DNA of 64,000 nucleotides from Helichrysum umbraculigerum (Eukaryota; Streptophyta; Magnoliopsida; Asterales; Asteraceae): assembly GCA_949592205.1 (NCBI GenBank), contig CATIUR010000004.1, positions 65,755,837 to 65,819,836 of the forward strand, given 5' to 3'. Of this stretch, positions 19,915 through 29,743 are shown piece by piece. Positions within the stretch are counted from its first letter, which is position 1; the number at the start of each line of letters is the position of its first letter. The notes beneath the pieces are model-generated. The model was not told where the DNA came from and made no database searches. It was given only the letters and a program-made list of their open reading frames with translations. Made by a program: the position numbers and the translations under genes.

Positions 19915-22900
19915 TTGTTTTTCTCATATATGTGCAGGGCAAGCCACCAAGTTTATGGCATATTGATTCTGGCTGTTCAAGACACATGACTGGAGACAGG
20001 AAAAAGCTACAGGACTTTAAAGCGTTTGATGGAGGAGATGTAGCATTTGGAAGCAATCCTAAAGGAGGTAAAATCACAGGTAAAGGTAAGGTAAAAAGCA
20101 GTAAGCTCACTTTCAATGATGTTTATTATGTTGAGCAATTGAGATACAATTTGCTTAGTGTGAGTCAAATCACAGATAAGCAAAATCCTGTATATTTCAC
20201 TGACACAGAATGCCTTATACTTTCTGAAAAACTCAAAATACCTGAAGATAAGATTTTAATGAGAGTTCCAAGAAAGGATAATGTATACTGTAGTGATTTA
20301 AACAAGATGGAATCTCAAAATGTTAACTGTCTCATTTCTAAAGCTACTGTATCTGAATCTGAACTATGGCATAGGAGGATGTGTCACTTGAATTTCAAGA
20401 CCATGAATAAACTTGTTAGGAATAAGCTAGTGAGAGGGTTACCTGAAAAGTTATTTGAATGTAGTGACCACTGTGTAGCATGTCTCAAAGGCAAGCAACA
20501 CAAGACCTCTTATAAGACCAAGCTTGTGAATACCAATACCACTCCCTTACACCTGTTACATATGGATTTGTTTGACCCTACCAATGTAGCTAGTCAAGGG
20601 AAGAAATCTTACTGTTTGGTAATAACTGATGATTACTCTAGAATGAGTTGGGTGTTCTTTCTTAGGACTAAGGATGAGACAGGTGAAATACTTAGATCAT
20701 TCATAACTAGGATTGAGAATTCAACTAATCAAAAGGTTAAGATCATCAGGTGTGATAATGGGACAGAATTTAAGAATCATGAGATGAATAAGTTCTGTGA
20801 GGATAAAGGTATAGAAAGACAGTATAGTGCACCTAGGACTCCACAACAAAATGGAGTAGCTGAGAGGAGGAATAGGACACTAATTGAGGCTGCTAGAAGC
20901 ATGCTAGCAGATGCTAAACTTCCAATGTCCTTTTGGGCAGAGGCAGTTAGCACTGCTTGTTATGTTTTGAATAGGATTTTGATTATTAAACCTCATAACA
21001 AGACACCCTATGAGTTATTCTTTAAGAGAAAACCTTTGGTTAGCTTTTTAAAACCATTTGGATGTCCTTGTACTGTCTTAAATACCAGAGATCATCTTGG
21101 TAAGTTTCAGAGTAAGGTAGATGAGGGTGTATTTGTTGGATACTCTATTCAAAGCAAGGCTTACAGAGTATTTAACAAAAGGACTAGGATCATAGATGAG
21201 ACCATGGATGTGACCTTTAATGAACATACATCAAATGTAGAAGGAAAAGGTCCAGAAGTTTTGTTTGACATTGATGCACTAACCCATGCTTTTAGATATC
21301 CAGATTTATCTATTAGTGCAGATACAGATGCAGGTACAGATGCAGGTACAGATGCAGGTAATGATGTAGGTAAAGATGGGAATTCAACCTCAAGTCAAAC
21401 TAAAAAGGATGACTTGAAGTATGTATTGTTTCCTATTTGGTCTCCAGATCCTCCAGAAGCATTCCAGTTAGAGCAAGATGAACCTTCAGATGATTCAAGT
21501 GGGTCAAGTAGCAAAAATGGTTCAAAGGATGAAGATGGTTCAATTCCAACAGAAAATCAACCATTTACTTCAAAGGGTTCTCATATAGTTTCAGAGCATG
21601 ATTCAGAAGGAGAGCCCGATTCTCCAAAATTTGTTGAACAAAGTCCTCCATTTCAAGTTTTGGAAAGGACTTCTTTGTCAGATTCTGAAGCAACTCCAAA
21701 GCCTTCAAAAGAAAGAGAGGAAAGAGAGTCTTTCTCAGACTCTGAGGTAGATAATCTATTGGGTTCTAATTTGGAAAGAGAGTTACTTGATACTTCTACC
21801 TCTAAGTATTTGGTTCATAAAGATCATTCTTTGGATTTGATTATTGGTGATATTATGACTCCTGTTCAGACAAGACATCAAACCAAGGTAAGAGAAGAAG
21901 ATGTACATACTTCATTATATGTATGTTTTCTTTCTCAGATGGAACCAAAGAAGGCAGTGGAGGCTCTCAAAGATCCAAGCTGGATTGAATCTATGCAGGA
22001 AGAATTGTTGCAATTCAAACTGCAAGATGTGTGGGATTTGGTTGATCTTCCAAAAGGAAAGAAAGCTATAGGCACAAGATGGATCTTTAAGAACAAGAGA
22101 GATGAAAGAGGGATAGTGATCAAGAATAAGGCTCGGTTGGTAGCACAGGGGTACACACAGGAAGAAGGCATAGATTATGATGATGTCTTTGCCCCTGTTG
22201 CTAGAATAGAAGCTATTAGATTATTTTTAGCTTATGCATCTTATCAGGATTTCAAAGTCTATCAAATGGATGTGAAGAGTGCTTTTCTTCATGGTCTAAT
22301 TGATGATGAGGTGTATGTTTGCCAACCACCAGGGTTTGAAGATCCAACATATCCAGATAGAGTGTGCAGATTAAAGAAAGCATTGTATGGATTACATCAA
22401 GCTCCAAGAGCTTGGTATGATACTCTATCTGAGTACTTGCTCAAGAATGGATTCAAGAGAGGTACTATTGACAAGACTTTGTTTACCAAGAGGGTTCAAA
22501 GAGATATATTGCTGGTACAGGTGTATGTTGATGATATTATTTTCGGGTCTACAAGGGATTCATTGTGCAAAGAGTTTGAGGATTTAATGCATAAGAAGTT
22601 CAAGATGAGTTCAATGGGTGAACTCACATTCTTTTTAGGATTGCAGGTCAAGCAGAAGTTAGATGGAATCTTTATTAACCAAGGGAAGTATGTGAAAGAT
22701 ATTTTGAATAAATTTGGTTATAAAGACGTGAAGGTAGCTAGCACTCCCATGGAGGCACATAAACATCTTAATTCTGATCCTGAGGGGGAGGAAGTAGATG
22801 TGCACTTATACAGGTCAATGATTGGTTCATTGATGTATTTAACTTCATCTAGACCTGATATAATGTTTGCAGTGTGTCTTTGTGCTAGATATCAGACCAA

Positions 22901-23216
22901 TCCAAAGCAGTCACACATGTATGCTGTGAAGAGGATCTTTAGATACTTGAAAGGTCAACCAGACTTGGGCCTTTGGTATGCTAAAGGATCAGATTTTGAG
23001 CTAAAGGCCTTCACAGATAGTGACTATGGTGGTGAGAATATGGATAGGAAATCGACTAGTGGAGGTTGTCAATTTCTTGGAAATAGATTAGTGTCATGGC
23101 AATGTAAAAGCAGACCACAGTTTCCACTTCTACAGCAGAAGCATAATATGTTGCAGCATCAAGTTGCTGTGCACATGTTCTTTGGATTCAGAATCAAATG
23201 CTGGATTATGGTTTGA
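19893..23216 (+). pseudogene. pol: Copia pol: protease, integrase, RT, RNase H start (3' damaged)
   Basis: In the -1 frame relative to gag. The protease motif is HIDSGCSRHMTG (about residue 23). The integrase zinc finger is LWHRRMCHLNFKTMNKL...CVACLKGKQHK (about 150-210), followed by the DDE core with HMDLFDPTN, IIRCDNGTEFKN and PQQNGVAERRNRTLIEAARS. The copia RT has TRWIFKNKRDERGIVIKNK, QMDVKSAFLHG and the active site YVDDIIFGS (about residue 877). RNase H begins with FTDSDYGGENMDRKSTSGGC. After about 23105 the frame shifts and an unrelated tail leads to the stop at 23216. Everything before that is open, a length normal for copia pol. Confidence 0.92.
19905..19911 (+). promoter_or_regulatory. 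Possible -1 frameshift site at the gag/pol overlap
   Basis: The gag stop TAA (19912-19914) is preceded directly by G AAA AAC in the gag frame, and pol is open in the -1 frame across this point. The heptamer is only near-canonical. A pyrimidine-rich run ending in GCAG (19915-19937) just downstream also looks like a 3' splice site, so splicing is an alternative. Confidence 0.4.
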
Positions 23217-23467
23217 CTCTCATGAACACTCCTATTTATATTGATAATACTTCTGCTATTAGTATCATTCAGAATCCAGTTAAGCATTCAAAAACCAAAC
23301 ACATTGAGATCAGATATCATTTTATACGAGATTGTTATGATAAAAGATTGATTCATATTTTTAAAATTCATACTGATAATCAACTTGCAGATCTTTTTAC
23401 AAAAGCATTTGATGTAGGAAGATTTACATTTTTGATAACTAATATTGGTATGATCAATCTCACGTAG
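23118..23467 (+). pseudogene. Copia RNase H C-terminal part, out of frame
   Basis: Continues the RNase H of pol in another frame: VSTSTAEA, then a TAA at 23144-23146 where the family has Glu (AEAEYVA), then IYIDNTSAISIIQNPVKHSK, HIEIRYHFIRDC and NQLADLFTKAFD, the classic copia pol C-terminus. With the frameshift near 23105 this gives two lesions in one domain, so this copy cannot make complete RNase H unless recoding occurs. Confidence 0.88.
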
Positions 23468-23738
23468 TGTTTTGGTCTGGATTTGATACTAACAGGGGTA
23501 AAATATATTGTATGTGACAGGGTCAGGTGTTGCCACTGTTAGCTTCATCATGATAACAGATGGTGCCACTGTTAGTTTACCTTTGCCACTGTCAATGTAT
23601 TTTAAACCCCTGCTGTATATGTGTGTAATTTAACCCCTGCTAGTTGTTTTTCTTAGTTTAATATTGCAGGTTTCAGCCACTGTCAAGAGACATCACTTGA
23701 GCTGGAATTTAATGTTTTATTTGTTTCTTCTTATCTTT

Positions 23739-23784
<46 letters not shown>

Positions 23785-24139
23785 CGTTGTCTAACTAAGT
23801 TTATGCCCCTGTTAGTTCTAAGTTGGTGTTTCCTTTGTCGGATGCCCCTGCTAGACTATCCGACGCTGCTAGCTTTGTTAGATGGTTAGAAAGGGTTGAC
23901 TATAAATTGATCAAGTGAGGTACCCCTGTTGGGTTTGTTTGTAAATTGTGCCCCTGTTGGGTTTAACCAGCAGTGCCACTGCTAGTTCTATTTTTAGGGC
24001 TTGGCACTGTCATCAAATAAATACTCAAATACTTCACTTTTTCAATTACGCTTTCAAAATTTTCAAAACCCTTCAATAATCGCTCTCACTTTGAGTTGTT
24101 TCTTGTAATTCACTCTTCGTTCGTTCATCAATTTCTTCA
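23468..24139 (+). other. Copia spacer between pol and ORF3
   Basis: Non-coding. It contains a run of 39 A residues (23744-23782) and more than ten CCNCTGYYA-type motifs, including an inverted pair AGCAGTG-C-CACTGCT (23969-23983) and a reverse-strand copy near 23490 (CTAACAGGGG). It probably serves as leader for ORF3. A pyrimidine-rich run around 24090-24130 precedes the ORF3 start. Confidence 0.7.
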
Positions 24140-27100
24140 ATGGCATCGTCATCTTCGTCTGATTCTGGTACTTCTATGCTAAGTGTTCATTCTGAACACA
24201 ACATGAGGGCTTTCTTGAATAAAGAACTTGCCGATGAGTATTTTCACCCTATCATCGATTTCTTGAGTAATTGTCCAGTTACTTATGCCCTTACTGTCGC
24301 TCCACGATTGATTCGATCACATATTCAGGAATTCTGGCAGAATGCAAAGGAAGGGAATGTTAATGGCATTACTCACATTCATTCCACTGTCAAGGGTAAG
24401 AAGGTAATGGTTACTGAGATTATTCTAAGAGAGCTTTTACAGTTTGATGATGAAGGTGGAATTCTGGAATTATCGAGAGAAGATTTGTTTAAAGGCATTA
24501 TGGATATGGGGTATGAAGGTTCAGGAAAGACAAGATCAGAATATACTTTCTTGAAGTCATGGTTTTGTCCTCAATGGAAGTTCTACATTCATACTTTTCT
24601 GGTATGTTTGTCTCAAAAGAGAACTAGTTTTAATGAATTTAGTTCTACGATTGCATATCCTATTATCTGCTTGGCACAGGGTATTAAATTTAATATGTCT
24701 AGATTTATCTTAGATAATATGGTTAGGAATGTAAAGGGTGATACATTCGTTATGTACCCTAGATTTGTTCAGCTTTTATTGAATAATCAATTGTCAAATC
24801 TGCCAGCAGAGGATATTGTGATTGTTAGTTCTACTCTATCTTTGAGGACTATTAAGGCTATGAATCAATATCAGAATGCTTTTTCTAAGAAGGAAACTGC
24901 ATTATTTTCTACAATGCTAGTTACTCCTTCTGCCACTGGTGGTGTATTACCAACACCATCTGGACCAAATGATGACAGACCAACAACACAAGTTGGTTCT
25001 GAACACACATCAGGAGGTGGCATCAAAAGAAAACAAGGGAACAAACAGCCTACCCAATCTAAAGCCAAGAAATCCAAGAAGGCTACACAGGCTATGGAGA
25101 TTCCTGTTTCTCCACAGTCTCAGTCAATTGTCCCAACACAACAGGTGAACATACTTGATGAAAATGTTCATTCTGGAAGGGCTGCCACTACTGTTTCTAG
25201 CCCACTGGCAGGGCAGGATAGTGGTAACATTAATCAGACCCAACCAGAGGCAACTATGTTTGATGAACCTATGGGTGATGATTCAAATGTAGGTCCCAGT
25301 ACCAATAACCAAGGGACATCTGCAGTGGCAGATGTGGGCAAGGATTCAACTAAGAGGTCACACTCTAATGTTGATGAGCCTAGTGATACTGATGAATTGA
25401 CGATTTCCTATCTTGTACATGATGTCAATAAACTGTGGAGCAAATATGAGAGGGAAAGGGCTTATAGAAAAGAGGCTCAACAGAAAATTCAAGCTCAGGA
25501 TGAGTTAATTGCTAAGCAGAAGGAGATCATTGATCATCAGAAGGCAGAGTTGCTTGATGTGAAGAATAGATTGGTAATGCTTGAGGAGGCTGTCAACAAT
25601 ATTCTTCTACCTGCGAATAGGTTAAAGGAATCTTCAGGCAAGGGGGAGAAGAAAGCAGATGATGATATTATGCCTGAAGATGATGGTTCAAGAAAAGCAG
25701 GTGATGATGATGATGATGATTCACATGGACCTTATGATGATATGAGTGGAGCAATGATAAATATTGATGAGATGAATGATGATTCTGCAGCTACAGAGGT
25801 GCTTGAGTTTGATGATAATACAGTTGAGATGAATATATGTGGTAGTGATGAGGCACAATCAGAAGATACTGTGGAGTTAGTGTTTGATGATAAAGATGAT
25901 GATTATGTGCAGAGCAGGGATAAGGCTGAGGAGGAGCTAAATGTATCCGATTATGTGATACATGAAAGTTTAGATGATGAGATGGTAAATGATGCAGATG
26001 ACAGAAGTATGGTGGTATATACTAGTGAAGATTCTTCTGAAAATGTTAATACAAGTGATGGTGCAGGAGCAGAGCAGACTGATGAAACAGTTTATCAGGT
26101 ATTTCCATTGAATAAAGGGTTGCCTGAGAAAGCTGCACTTAGATTATATTTTTGGGATGTGATGGGTGCTAACCTGGAAAATAAGAAAAGAGTCAGTTTC
26201 AGTGATAGGCCAGTGTATGAGGTGGTTGATGATGTTGAAAAAGAGATGAAAGAAGGAGAAGTTGAGATTAAGGGGGAGCAATCAAAGTCAATTGATGAAG
26301 AGAAGAAGTTGCAGACTTTTACAAGAAAGAAATCAATTCCAAGAAGAAAGCCAACTAATACTTTATCCCCTGTCAAAACTTCTACCACTGTTGTCACAAT
26401 TTCAACCCCTGTCAACATTAACACAACCACTGTTACATCTACCCCTGTTAGTACACCAACACCTACCACTGTTGATACATCAATCACCACTGCTGTCATA
26501 TCAACCCCTGCCACAACTACCACAACAACAAGACCAAGAGAGGTACCTGTTACAATAAGAGAACCAACTTCACCACTCAAGCCTAAGTCTAAATTGCCTG
26601 TGATTGATCCAAAAGACAAAGGTAAAGGAAAGTTGAAAGAAAAATCAAAAGTGAAAGAAATTAAAGAACCTCATCTTGAATCCCATGATATGTTAAGGAT
26701 GCAAGTAGAAGAAAGGGAAAGGTTGATAAGGAGAGCTGCAGAAGCTAAAGCTGAAGAAGAGGGTGATGATGTTAAAATGATTTTGGATGATCTGAGTGTA
26801 GTGACTATTACACAGAAAGCTGCAGAGATTGTTAAAGAAAAGACTGCACAAGGATTAAAGCTTCCTGCTCAGAGAGTTCATGATTATTTACAGAAGAAGA
26901 AAGGTAATGAAGAGGAAGAGTTATCTTCTGGATTTTTGTTGATGAAAAGGTCAAATGAGGAAAGGGCTAGAAAGAAAAAGCAAGAGGAATTAGCCAAGAA
27001 GAGGAGTAAACCTTTACCATATGCTGAAAGGAGAAGACAAATGATCAATGCTCTGTCTGAAAATTATGCCCCAGCTAAAATTGTTAAAGGATGGAATATG

Positions 27101-27979
27101 CAGAAGCTGGAACAGGCATATGATAGGTATATGGGAAGAGATGATGAGTGGACCAAGAAAATGGAAGAGAATAGGCATTTGAATGCATTGATAAAGGAGA
27201 AGAAAGAAAAGGCAGATAGGGAAATGGTAAAGTTTTTGAAAGAAGAAGAAGAAAGAAGAGAAAAAGCAGCTACTGAGGCAGCAGAGAAAGCCTTAGAGGA
27301 TAAGCAGAATGAAGTCAGAAGAAATTCATGGAAAAATCAGATTTCTAAAGACAATGTTATTCCTGATATTCCAAGATTTGATCCAGAGCTGAAAAAGAGA
27401 ATCAAGATTCTGACTGATAGCAAGGAGATTTCTGAAGGACCAAGAAAGGCTAGAATTATAAATTGGGAAGGAGTAGCAATTGATTATGGTTTCAGAAAAA
27501 TGATCCTTGAGATCAAGATTGAAAGGGAGAGAGGATTTGATGACCATGTTGGGAGTATGGTTGATTTGCTCAGAATTTGTACAAGAGATGATCTTATGGA
27601 GTTGTATCAAGTGAGCAGAATCAGGAATAGAAAGAACTCTGAAGCTGTGATTGAAAGACAAATGATGGAGTTATTGCAAAGCCTGTTTGAACCAGCCAGC
27701 ATGTATCACTTATTCTTTCACTGTTATCAAAGGGTTATAACCTGGAGATATTTTGCCAGAGCTGGAGTACACATGGTAGTATTTAACAATGGGCATGTGA
27801 TCTACATGTTTGATGATCGACACTATGTGCTGGGAACAGGGCTGCTGAATAGATTGGTTGATTTGAAGTTATCTACAACCATCATTACTGAAGGAGCTTA
27901 CAGAGCTTTATACATGGTGTTCAATCAACTGCATAAGAGGCAAACGATGAAGGAGATAGAAGAAGAAAAGAAGGATTGA
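24140..27979 (+). CDS. Third ORF of the SIRE-like copia element, 1279 codons, unknown function
   Basis: A single open frame between pol and the 3' LTR. Residues about 10-250 form a conserved-looking globular region (FLNKELADEYFHPIIDFLSN, FCPQWKFYIHTFLVCLSQKR, FSSTIAYPIICLAQGIKFNM, TFVMYPRFVQLLLNN). I recognise this wording from many uncharacterised Asteraceae retroelement proteins. A basic patch follows (SKAKKSKKATQ), then a coiled coil (about 420-490), a strongly acidic stretch (about 500-650), a Thr/Pro/Val-rich tract over the CCNCTGYYA motif (about 740-800), a long charged helical segment (about 830-1110), and a second compact domain to the end (about 1120-1279; AGVHMVVFNNGHVIYMFDDR). I see no signal peptide or convincing membrane segment, so the env-like label used for this slot is not supported. 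No enzyme motif was recognised. Confidence 0.85.
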   Translation: MASSSSSDSGTSMLSVHSEHNMRAFLNKELADEYFHPIIDFLSNCPVTYALTVAPRLIRSHIQEFWQNAKEGNVNGITHIHSTVKGKKVMVTEIILRELLQFDDEGGILELSREDLFKGIMDMGYEGSGKTRSEYTFLKSWFCPQWKFYIHTFLVCLSQKRTSFNEFSSTIAYPIICLAQGIKFNMSRFILDNMVRNVKGDTFVMYPRFVQLLLNNQLSNLPAEDIVIVSSTLSLRTIKAMNQYQNAFSKKETALFSTMLVTPSATGGVLPTPSGPNDDRPTTQVGSEHTSGGGIKRKQGNKQPTQSKAKKSKKATQAMEIPVSPQSQSIVPTQQVNILDENVHSGRAATTVSSPLAGQDSGNINQTQPEATMFDEPMGDDSNVGPSTNNQGTSAVADVGKDSTKRSHSNVDEPSDTDELTISYLVHDVNKLWSKYERERAYRKEAQQKIQAQDELIAKQKEIIDHQKAELLDVKNRLVMLEEAVNNILLPANRLKESSGKGEKKADDDIMPEDDGSRKAGDDDDDDSHGPYDDMSGAMINIDEMNDDSAATEVLEFDDNTVEMNICGSDEAQSEDTVELVFDDKDDDYVQSRDKAEEELNVSDYVIHESLDDEMVNDADDRSMVVYTSEDSSENVNTSDGAGAEQTDETVYQVFPLNKGLPEKAALRLYFWDVMGANLENKKRVSFSDRPVYEVVDDVEKEMKEGEVEIKGEQSKSIDEEKKLQTFTRKKSIPRRKPTNTLSPVKTSTTVVTISTPVNINTTTVTSTPVSTPTPTTVDTSITTAVISTPATTTTTTRPREVPVTIREPTSPLKPKSKLPVIDPKDKGKGKLKEKSKVKEIKEPHLESHDMLRMQVEERERLIRRAAEAKAEEEGDDVKMILDDLSVVTITQKAAEIVKEKTAQGLKLPAQRVHDYLQKKKGNEEEELSSGFLLMKRSNEERARKKKQEELAKKRSKPLPYAERRRQMINALSENYAPAKIVKGWNMQKLEQAYDRYMGRDDEWTKKMEENRHLNALIKEKKEKADREMVKFLKEEEERREKAATEAAEKALEDKQNEVRRNSWKNQISKDNVIPDIPRFDPELKKRIKILTDSKEISEGPRKARIINWEGVAIDYGFRKMILEIKIERERGFDDHVGSMVDLLRICTRDDLMELYQVSRIRNRKNSEAVIERQMMELLQSLFEPASMYHLFFHCYQRVITWRYFARAGVHMVVFNNGHVIYMFDDRHYVLGTGLLNRLVDLKLSTTIITEGAYRALYMVFNQLHKRQTMKEIEEEKKD

Positions 27980-28007
27980 AACTTGAATCATTACTCTGAA
28001 TGATCAA

Positions 28008-28021
28008 GTTTAGGCGGAGAT
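28008..28021 (+). other. Copia polypurine tract
   Basis: GTTTAGGCGGAGAT directly precedes the 3' LTR start TGTTGAG. It is short but in the required place. Confidence 0.7.
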
Positions 28022-28570
28022 TGTTGAGAACTGAGACACTGCTAGATTTGCTCAAAATACAAGTATTGTGCCGCTGTTAGAAGTACAACCACTGTTAGTA
28101 GTTGCCACTGCTAGTTAGTAGCTGCCGCTGTCAAAGTAGTTTGTCTAACAGTGCCACTGTTAGTGTGTAGTTTGTATTTTGTATCAAGTACTCAACCACT
28201 GTTGATAATATATGAGTACTACCCCTGTTAGTGATATAGATAACCACTGTTGGTTAGATATAGTTGAATAGAGAGAATTATGGAATAGATATGATTCCAT
28301 AATAGTTTGATTCTGTAAAGGACTCTATATGTTATAAATAGAGATCCTGTAAAACCCTAGAGTAGGAGGAATTCATTCTAGTTATTAGCTTCAAGGTTGT
28401 AAACCCTAACACAAATTGTGTGTTCGTATTATTGTTAATAATATTGAAGCTTTTGGTTAGATATTCTGTTATATACAAGTTTGTTCTTCAAGTTATTAAT
28501 AAACTATTCCGCAAGCTTATTAATAATCAATCAAAGTAATACATACTAAGATCTCTAGCTGGGATCATCA
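28022..28570 (+). repeat. Copia 3' LTR
   Basis: 549 bp, same length as the 5' LTR with three substitutions and no indels. It carries the same nine-motif cluster and TATA box, and is followed by the TCCAT duplication. Confidence 0.95.
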
Positions 28571-28575
28571 TCCAT

Positions 28576-28587
28576 GATACCGTATCA
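28576..28587 (-). repeat. 5' LTR piece 3 of the compact Ty3-type element
   Basis: GATACCGTATCA, identical in its last bases to the LTR end at 2983. This is the outer end of the LTR whose other pieces are at 16587-16657 and 3521-3807. Confidence 0.65.
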
Positions 28588-28765
28588 GTATGTTTATGTG
28601 TTCTTCATGTAATTAACTTAGAAAATGGGTTTCATAGGGTTTGAGGCTATGATTATAGACAACAAAATTAAGATGGATTATGATTGAATTGTGGTGTAAA
28701 AGTGTAGAAATCATTGTTATTTACACTAATTCAATGTAAAAGTGGATAGTTTAATTTGTGTGGTT
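28588..28765. other. Unassigned AT-rich sequence
   Basis: Between the compact element and the FAR1-like fragment. No gene or repeat is recognised; it may be intron or flank of the pseudogene that follows. It starts with GTATG, the expected target duplication of the compact element, whose other copy is off the left edge. Confidence 0.4.
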
Positions 28766-29730
28766 TTAAGGCTGCAATTTCTAAGATAATTCGGACTGAC
28801 AAGCTAGAGCCGGAAGATTTTATTTCTCGTTGGTTTTCGATACTTGGTCGTTTTCAACTTGCAGGGCATAAGTGGTTGAATGATTTGTTTAATCTGAGAC
28901 AGCAATGGATTCCTGCATACTTTAGGAATTAGGACATGTCTAGTTTGATGCTCACATCATCTCGTTCAGAAAGTGAATATCACATGTTTCAACAGCTTAT
29001 GAGTAGAAGTTTAACTTTAGTTGAATTTTACAGTTTTTTTTAAACTACAATGTAAGGTCAAAGATTTGAGCAGTCTAAAAATACGCATGAATCTTTTTAT
29101 ACTACTCCAGATATTGAAATCGATTATCCTATCGAAACATATGCTTCAAAGTTGTTTACTAGGGCGGTTCTTTTTAGCTTCAGGGACAAATGAAAGCAGC
29201 AGCAAGGTAGTATATGTGCTTTAATGTTGACAATTCACAACTGAAAGATCTTGGTTTAAAGAAGTATATTATCATTGACAGAAGTGTAAAAGATTCGAGG
29301 ATTGATGAGACTATAGATAGAATCAGAAACCCTTTATATTTTGATGAGTTGATTCCACCTATAAGTGAAGTTGATTTCTATCTAGATTCAAATGAGGTAT
29401 CATGCAAGTGCCAAATGTTTGAGAGGTTTGGGTATGTTTGTCAGCATGTTTATTATGTGCTCAGAATGTGTAATGTTGAAAAATTTCAAGACAAGTATGT
29501 TAGACGACGTTAGTGCATTGATGCCTTTCCTCCTAAAGATCCTCAATGTTCTACGAGTAACCATCAAGTCGGATCTTTGAAACATGTTGGTGTGGTTGTA
29601 AAGGACATATATTATAGTTTTGTTGATCATTGTGTTAATCTTCTTTGGAATCTTTTAGAGACACGATGAAAGATTTGAAGAGAAAAACTGTTGTTGATAT
29701 GAGAGACATTCCAACAATGGGAGCTAAGAA
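28766..29730 (+). pseudogene. FAR1/FRS-like (MULE-transposase-derived) pseudogene, 5' side
   Basis: The translation includes EDFISRWFSILGRFQLAGHKW and LFNLRQQWIPAYFR, then a TAG, then MSSLMLTSSRSESE and LMSRSLTLVEFYSFF, the transposase-derived part of FAR1-related proteins. Further on (29214-29513) VSCKCQMFERFGYVCQHVYYVL is a SWIM zinc finger (C-x-C...C-x-H), and KYVRRR*CIDAFPPKD shows another nonsense codon at a conserved Trp. Stops and frameshifts (about 28930, 29041, 29200, 29511) show it is dead. FAR1/FRS proteins are light-signalling transcription factors descended from MULE transposases; this could be a gene relic or a MULE relic. The LINE interrupts it at 29730. Confidence 0.75.
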
Positions 29731-29743
29731 TTTTTTTTTTTTT

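Larger units (their letters stand above)
16658..28570 (+). mobile_element. SIRE-like Ty1/copia retrotransposon with a third ORF (11.9 kb)
   Basis: LTRs 16658-17206 and 28022-28570 are both 549 bp, TG...CA, and differ at three positions. The TSD is TCCAT on both sides (16653-16657, 28571-28575). The order is LTR, initiator-Met primer site, gag, pol (protease, integrase, RT, RNase H: copia order), a spacer with poly(A), a 1279-codon ORF, polypurine tract, LTR. Gag and ORF3 are open, but pol carries a frameshift and a nonsense codon in RNase H. A CCNCTGYYA-type motif is scattered through LTRs, coding and spacer DNA. Size and third ORF fit the SIRE/Maximus clade. Confidence 0.95.
2902..28587 (-). 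mobile_element. Compact Ty3-type LTR element, split by two nested insertions
   Basis: Read on the minus strand, this element has a 5' LTR of about 370 bp in three pieces (28587-28576, 16657-16587, 3807-3521), a primer-site candidate (3520-3507), one 195-codon frame, a polypurine tract (2997-2984) and a 3' LTR truncated at 2902 by the CACTA insertion. The two LTR copies can be compared over 82 bp and differ at six positions, so it is the oldest LTR element on this side. The internal region is only about 540 bp. It encodes a gag-like start fused to a chromovirus-like pol end, so it is a deletion derivative and non-autonomous. The right-hand flank starts GTATG (28588); the left flank is outside the window. 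Confidence 0.7.

Noticed and set aside
26095..26619. Val/Thr/Gly-rich minus frame
   Set aside because: Antisense of the ORF3 Thr/Pro/Val tract, created by the repeated motif.
24140..27979. ORF3 as a retroviral-type envelope
   Set aside because: No signal peptide, no clear membrane span and no furin-like or fusion-peptide features. Only its position suggests env.
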